A stretch of 22,500 nt of DNA, from assembly GCA_008690995.1 (NCBI GenBank), contig VRMN01000006.1, positions 1-22,500 on the forward strand, written 5' to 3'. This document shows, one piece after another, positions 19,691 to 22,500 of the stretch. Source of the stretch: Porphyridium purpureum. Its lineage: Eukaryota; Rhodophyta; Bangiophyceae; Porphyridiales; Porphyridiaceae. Numbering within the stretch: position 1 is the first letter of the stretch; every line of letters begins with the position of its first letter. The translations under genes and the position numbers were made by a program. The notes under the pieces were generated by a model, which had not been told where the DNA came from, ran no database searches, and saw only the letters and a program-made list of their open reading frames with translations.

Positions 19691-20158
19691 GAGACATTGC
19701 ATGACAGTTGACGGCAGGTTTTCGCACGTCGGTTTGAAACCGAAGTCGCGCCTGCAGCAGCAATTGGAGAGGGCAGAACAGGGCAGGAAGACGCACCTGT
19801 GTGAGTTAAGTCTATCCAAGTCTTCAAACTACATGGTAAGTTTATGTTGAAGCACAGTAGCCCGCAATACTTCCCAGGTCATGGAGCCCTCCGTTGCTGA
19901 AGCACAACACAAGTACAAATAGACATGCAGCTAATGTGCAAAGCGGCAGCTCTTCACAGACGCAAAGCGTTGAGTATGCGGAATTTGCGCTGCTGAGTCC
20001 CCCGAAGTCGATAATAAAATAGCACCTTTTCCGGTCATTGAGCGAGCATGCAGGGTATTTTCGTGAACTTGCTGGTTGCGCGAAGACCCGCCAATAAATC
20101 GAGAAAAAAATTTATTCAACGCACGGCAGGCGTTGCAGCGAATGACCAACGCGAGGGA
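19691..20158. other. Intergenic stretch downstream of the Fanzor relic
   Basis: I see no gene here. It is AT-richer than the flanking genes and has AATAAA at 20013-20018 and 20093-20098 on the plus strand. It may include the 3' end of the decayed element, where related elements encode their guide (omega) RNA, but nothing in the sequence marks such an RNA or the element boundary. Confidence 0.45.
20111..20116 (-). terminator. Possible minus-strand poly(A) signal for the PLP enzyme gene
   Basis: TTTATT on the plus strand reads AATAAA on the minus strand. It lies about 410 bases beyond the stop codon of the PLP enzyme gene, which would make a fairly long 3' UTR containing the tandem repeat and the hairpin. 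A non-canonical signal nearer the stop is equally possible. Confidence 0.3.
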
Positions 20159-20226
20159 CGCATGTTAAATTGGCCAATGCTTGCGCGCGGGGCGCATGTT
20201 CAATTGACCAATGCATGCGCGCGGGG
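20159..20226. repeat. Two tandem 34-bp repeats containing CCAAT motifs
   Basis: Unit 1 is 20159-20192 and unit 2 is 20193-20226. They start CGCATGTT and end GCGCGCGGGG, and differ at only a few positions. Each has CCAATGC in the middle; unit 1 also holds the palindrome ATTGGCCAAT. A weaker third copy may precede them at about 20139-20158 (AATGACCAACGCGAGGG). CCAAT is the core bound by NF-Y, but the position is downstream of the convergent enzyme gene, so a promoter role is doubtful. Other readings are a small satellite or part of a mobile element end. Confidence 0.75.
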
Positions 20227-20243
20227 CGAGTGTCGATGAGCAA

Positions 20244-20274
20244 CCGGAGCGTGGGACGAATATGCTCGCTCCGG
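20244..20274. repeat. Inverted repeat able to form a hairpin
   Basis: CCGGAGCG at 20244-20251 is exactly complementary to CGCTCCGG at 20267-20274, with a 15-base loop. It lies right after the tandem repeat and within the probable 3' UTR of the PLP enzyme gene, so it could fold in that transcript. There is no following T-run. The role is unknown. Confidence 0.5.
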
Positions 20275-20525
20275 ATGTGCACTGTTGCGCACATGCATTT
20301 ACGTTTACTTTGAGAATCGCTGGGACCCATGCTTGAAGCCTGCGCAGCAAGAGCAGCTCGGCTGCGGCAAGGCGGGCTGCTGCACCGACGTTCCGCACGG
20401 CCAGCTCGCGCTGTCGGAGCCATGCACGCAGTTCCGCACGTGACCACGCGCTGGCGCACACGTGTGCGAGGAGTGGCTTGAAAACGCGCGCAGGTACGGA
20501 TGCGACACGCTGGTGCGCGGGAGCA

Positions 20526-22292
20526 CTACGCCAGGCCCATTTCCTGCAGCGCGTCCTCGAGGACGAGCGCCCAGTGCGTCCAGTGGGTGCCGCCCTGCGC
20601 ATACACGACGTACGGCTCCCGCAGCGGACCGTCTGCGGAGAGCTCGAGCGTGGAGCCATCCACGAACGTTCCGTCTGCAAAAATGACCTCGTCGCCGTAG
20701 CCCGGCGTCTGGCCGGGCTCTGGCAGGATGTACGCGCCCACGGGGCTCTGGCGCTGGACTGCGCGGCAGAACGCGATGAGCTTGTCGCGCTCGCCCAGCC
20801 GGACGGCCTGAATGATGTCGGAGCGGGCGGCGTCGGCTGCGGGCGAGACGTGGAAGCCGAGGTCGGACATGACCTGGGCGACGAGCAGCGCGCCCTTGAG
20901 CGCTTCGCCGACCATCTGCGGCGACAGGAAGAGGCCCTGGAGCAGGGCCTTGTTGAGGTTCATGGAGGCGGCGCCCTCGACGCCCGGCGCGGCCATGCGG
21001 TTCTGCGCCAGCTTGACGTAGCGCGCCTTGCCCGCGACGTACCCGCCCGTCGGCATGATGGTGCCGCCGCAGTTCTTGATGAGCGAGCCGGCGACGATGT
21101 CTGCGCCGACGGACGGATGGGTGGGCTCGATGTCGAGCACGAGCTCGCCGTAGCAGTTGTCGACGAAGAGGACGATGTCTGGGCGGATGTGCTTGACGAG
21201 CTGCACAATGCGCGCAATGTCGTGCATGGCGAGCGACGGGCGGAGCGCGTAGCCGCACGAGCGCTGGACGAGCACCATGCGCGTTTGCGGGCGCAGCGCG
21301 GCCTGTATGGCGTCGAACTGGACGAGGCCGAGCGGGCTCAAGTCGAGCTCGCGGTACGAGATGCCAAAGTCGCGGAGCGAGCCGGTGTCCGCGGCGCGCT
21401 GGTGGTGCGCGCGGCGCAGGCCGATGACCTCCTCGAGCGTGTCGTACGGCCTGCCCGTGACGCTGAGCAGCTCGTCGCCCGGGCGGAGGACGCCGAACAG
21501 CGCGGCGGCGATGGCGTGCGTGCCCGAGACGAACTGGGGCCGCACGAGCGCCTGCTCGCAGTCGAAGAGGCTTGCGAAGACGGCGTCGATGACCTCCCTG
21601 CCGAGGTCGCCGTGGCCGTAGCCTTCGACGCCGGCGAAGTGGTGCGCGCCGACGCGGTGCGTACGGTACGCGGCGAGCAGCCGCCTGAGCGTGGCCTGCG
21701 TGCTGGCGTCGATGCGCGCAAACGCGGGCGCGAGGCGCTGCGCGGCGTCGCGCACGCTGCGCGGCGGCGACGCGGCGGGCGACGCGGCCGGCTGCGCGGC
21801 GCGTCCAGCGCGGCCACCGGTGCTGCCGCGGCGGGCCGCGCCGTCGCTGCGCAGCGAGCGCACGCGCGCGGCGGCAAACGCACCGCGCGCGCGGTGTCCC
21901 GCGCGGAACGCCTGCGCCGAACGCCCGAGCTGCGGCGTACCCGGCGGCCCAGCGCTGCGCGTGGCCCCGGCTCCCCTCTGCTTCCAGTCGGCGCACAGTG
22001 CAGGCGACGCAGCGCAGAACACGCGAGTGCCGCAGGCGGCGGGTGTTCTGGAGCGGCGCGTACCGCGGCGCTTCGTAACGGCAGCGCGCGCGCGCAGCGC
22101 GGCGCCGCAGTGTAAGCAGCGCGGCGAGTCATAGGGGTGCGCGGCGCGGCGCCCAGGCACGCGGACTCGGCGGGTGCGTCGCGGGCTATGAAAGCGGCGC
22201 GCTGGCGAGAGCCGGCGCGCAGGTCGGTGCGCGGAGGCTGCGGTCTCTGGGGGAGGGGTTGACCACGGCGGCGTGCGCGCCTCCTGGTGCAC
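20526..22292 (-). CDS. PLP-dependent YnbB / methionine gamma-lyase-like ('aluminium resistance') family enzyme, probably plastid-targeted; 5' end uncertain
   Basis: The stop codon TAG is at 20526-20528. The conserved core (about residues 185-585, numbered from 22292) follows the whole family: HHFAGVEGYGHGDLGR, VRPQFVSGTHA, PGDELLSVTGRPYDTLEEVIG, VDNCYGE with the PLP-nitrogen Asp378, SLIKN with the Schiff-base Lys406, GTFVDGSTLELSADGPLR and YAQGG. This is the fold-type I family of Bacillus YnbB, annotated as cystathionine beta-lyase-like or aluminium resistance; the true substrate is not settled. The core is complete and about the bacterial length. The extra N-terminal part of about 180 residues is Arg/Ala/Ser/Pro-rich with few acids, like a plastid transit peptide. 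The start is a problem: the codon at 22292 is GTG, no ATG occurs in frame before Met339, and the frame stays open to the window edge. A first exon, a start beyond the window, or an ATG in another frame at 22132 are possible. Base composition is clearly more G+C-rich than in the rest of the window. Confidence 0.88.
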   Translation of the reverse strand: MHQEARTPPWSTPPPETAASAHRPARRLSPARRFHSPRRTRRVRVPGRRAAHPYDSPRCLHCGAALRARAAVTKRRGTRRSRTPAACGTRVFCAASPALCADWKQRGAGATRSAGPPGTPQLGRSAQAFRAGHRARGAFAAARVRSLRSDGAARRGSTGGRAGRAAQPAASPAASPPRSVRDAAQRLAPAFARIDASTQATLRRLLAAYRTHRVGAHHFAGVEGYGHGDLGREVIDAVFASLFDCEQALVRPQFVSGTHAIAAALFGVLRPGDELLSVTGRPYDTLEEVIGLRRAHHQRAADTGSLRDFGISYRELDLSPLGLVQFDAIQAALRPQTRMVLVQRSCGYALRPSLAMHDIARIVQLVKHIRPDIVLFVDNCYGELVLDIEPTHPSVGADIVAGSLIKNCGGTIMPTGGYVAGKARYVKLAQNRMAAPGVEGAASMNLNKALLQGLFLSPQMVGEALKGALLVAQVMSDLGFHVSPAADAARSDIIQAVRLGERDKLIAFCRAVQRQSPVGAYILPEPGQTPGYGDEVIFADGTFVDGSTLELSADGPLREPYVVYAQGGTHWTHWALVLEDALQEMGLA

Positions 22293-22293
22293 A

Positions 22294-22500
22294 ATGTTCT
22301 TTGTTTGGTTCGGACGGCAGAGTCCCGTTTGTGCGAGTGAAAGCGCCGCGCGTGCACGAGTAGCTTGGCGACGGAGCGGCTTGGCGAGAGGCGGCGAGTC
22401 TGGGCGGCGCAGTGGCGCGCGCCAGAGGACGCTGGGAACGTGTGTACGACTCCCCTCTGGGCAGCGGAAGCACGAAAGGGCGATGTTTTTGGAGTGGAAG
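22294..22500 (+). CDS. Possible 5' end of a plus-strand gene running off the window
   Basis: An ATG at 22294 with A at position -3 opens a frame of 69 codons with no stop before the edge. It begins MFFVWFGRQSP, then becomes Arg/Gly/Ser-rich, with a second in-frame Met near the end (22483). It resembles no family I know. In such G+C-rich sequence, open frames of this length arise by chance, and the minus strand is also open here, so this is only a candidate for a divergent neighbour of the PLP enzyme gene. Confidence 0.2.
   Translation, partial: MFFVWFGRQSPVCASESAARARVAWRRSGLARGGESGRRSGARQRTLGTCVRLPSGQRKHERAMFLEWK

Noticed and set aside
18100-20160. Terminal inverted repeats or target-site duplication bounding the Fanzor relic
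   Set aside because: I compared the flanks by eye and found no convincing pair. A 9-base direct repeat (TGAAGCACA at 19848 and 19898) is too short to mean much.
20478-22115. 545-codon plus-strand open frame and a 563-codon minus-strand frame (20305-21996) over the PLP enzyme gene
   Set aside because: Both are Arg/Ala/Glu-rich without any family motif and overlap a frame with clear conserved motifs. Stop codons are rare here because of high G+C.
1-22500. tRNA genes, rRNA or CRISPR arrays
   Set aside because: No tRNA B-box-like arm with a matching acceptor stem, no rRNA-like block and no regularly spaced repeat array was seen. The only tandem repeat of note has two units with no spacer.

Overview
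The window is nuclear DNA from a eukaryote with very few introns. It carries an uninterrupted Tra1/TRRAP-type gene of more than 15 kb, an RNA-binding protein with three RRM domains, and a PLP-dependent enzyme of the YnbB ('aluminium resistance'/methionine gamma-lyase-like) family, which is mainly bacterial and cyanobacterial. Intron-poor, fairly G+C-rich genes plus a plastid-type enzyme suggest a unicellular red alga, for example a Porphyridium-like or cyanidiophyte species. This is an inference; another alga is possible.

Layout, left to right. (1) 4-15795, minus: a complete Tra1/TRRAP pseudokinase ORF of 5263 residues, the non-catalytic PIKK scaffold of the SAGA and NuA4 histone acetyltransferase complexes. 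It is far longer than the yeast or human protein because of many Ala/Gly/Ser/Pro/Gln-rich insertions. (2) 15796-16480: a divergent promoter region with a tight cluster of five GTAC palindromes and an AT-rich TATA-like patch. (3) 16481-18103, plus: an RRM protein of the Nam8/RBP45-47/TIA-1/SECp43 type, with a poly(A) signal about 100 bases downstream. (4) 18104-20525: a long gap between convergent genes. It is not empty: about 18.54-19.69 kb holds the decayed remains of a Fanzor gene, the eukaryotic relative of the transposon-encoded RNA-guided nuclease TnpB. The RuvC-I, pre-zinc-finger and RuvC-III regions are recognisable in order, but they lie in different frames with internal stops. Next come a 2 x 34 bp tandem repeat with CCAAT boxes and a small hairpin. 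(5) 20526 to about 22.3 kb, minus: the YnbB-like PLP enzyme, in a stretch visibly richer in G+C. Its N-terminus is Arg/Ala-rich and transit-peptide-like, and the frame has no ATG before the conserved core. (6) 22293-22500: the right edge, with a possible start of a plus-strand gene running off the window.

The genes do not form a pathway. Tra1 and the RRM gene may share the divergent promoter region. The Fanzor relic sits in the gap between two convergent 3' ends, where an insertion would do least harm. It is the main hidden feature of the window. Nothing here amounts to an intact new system.
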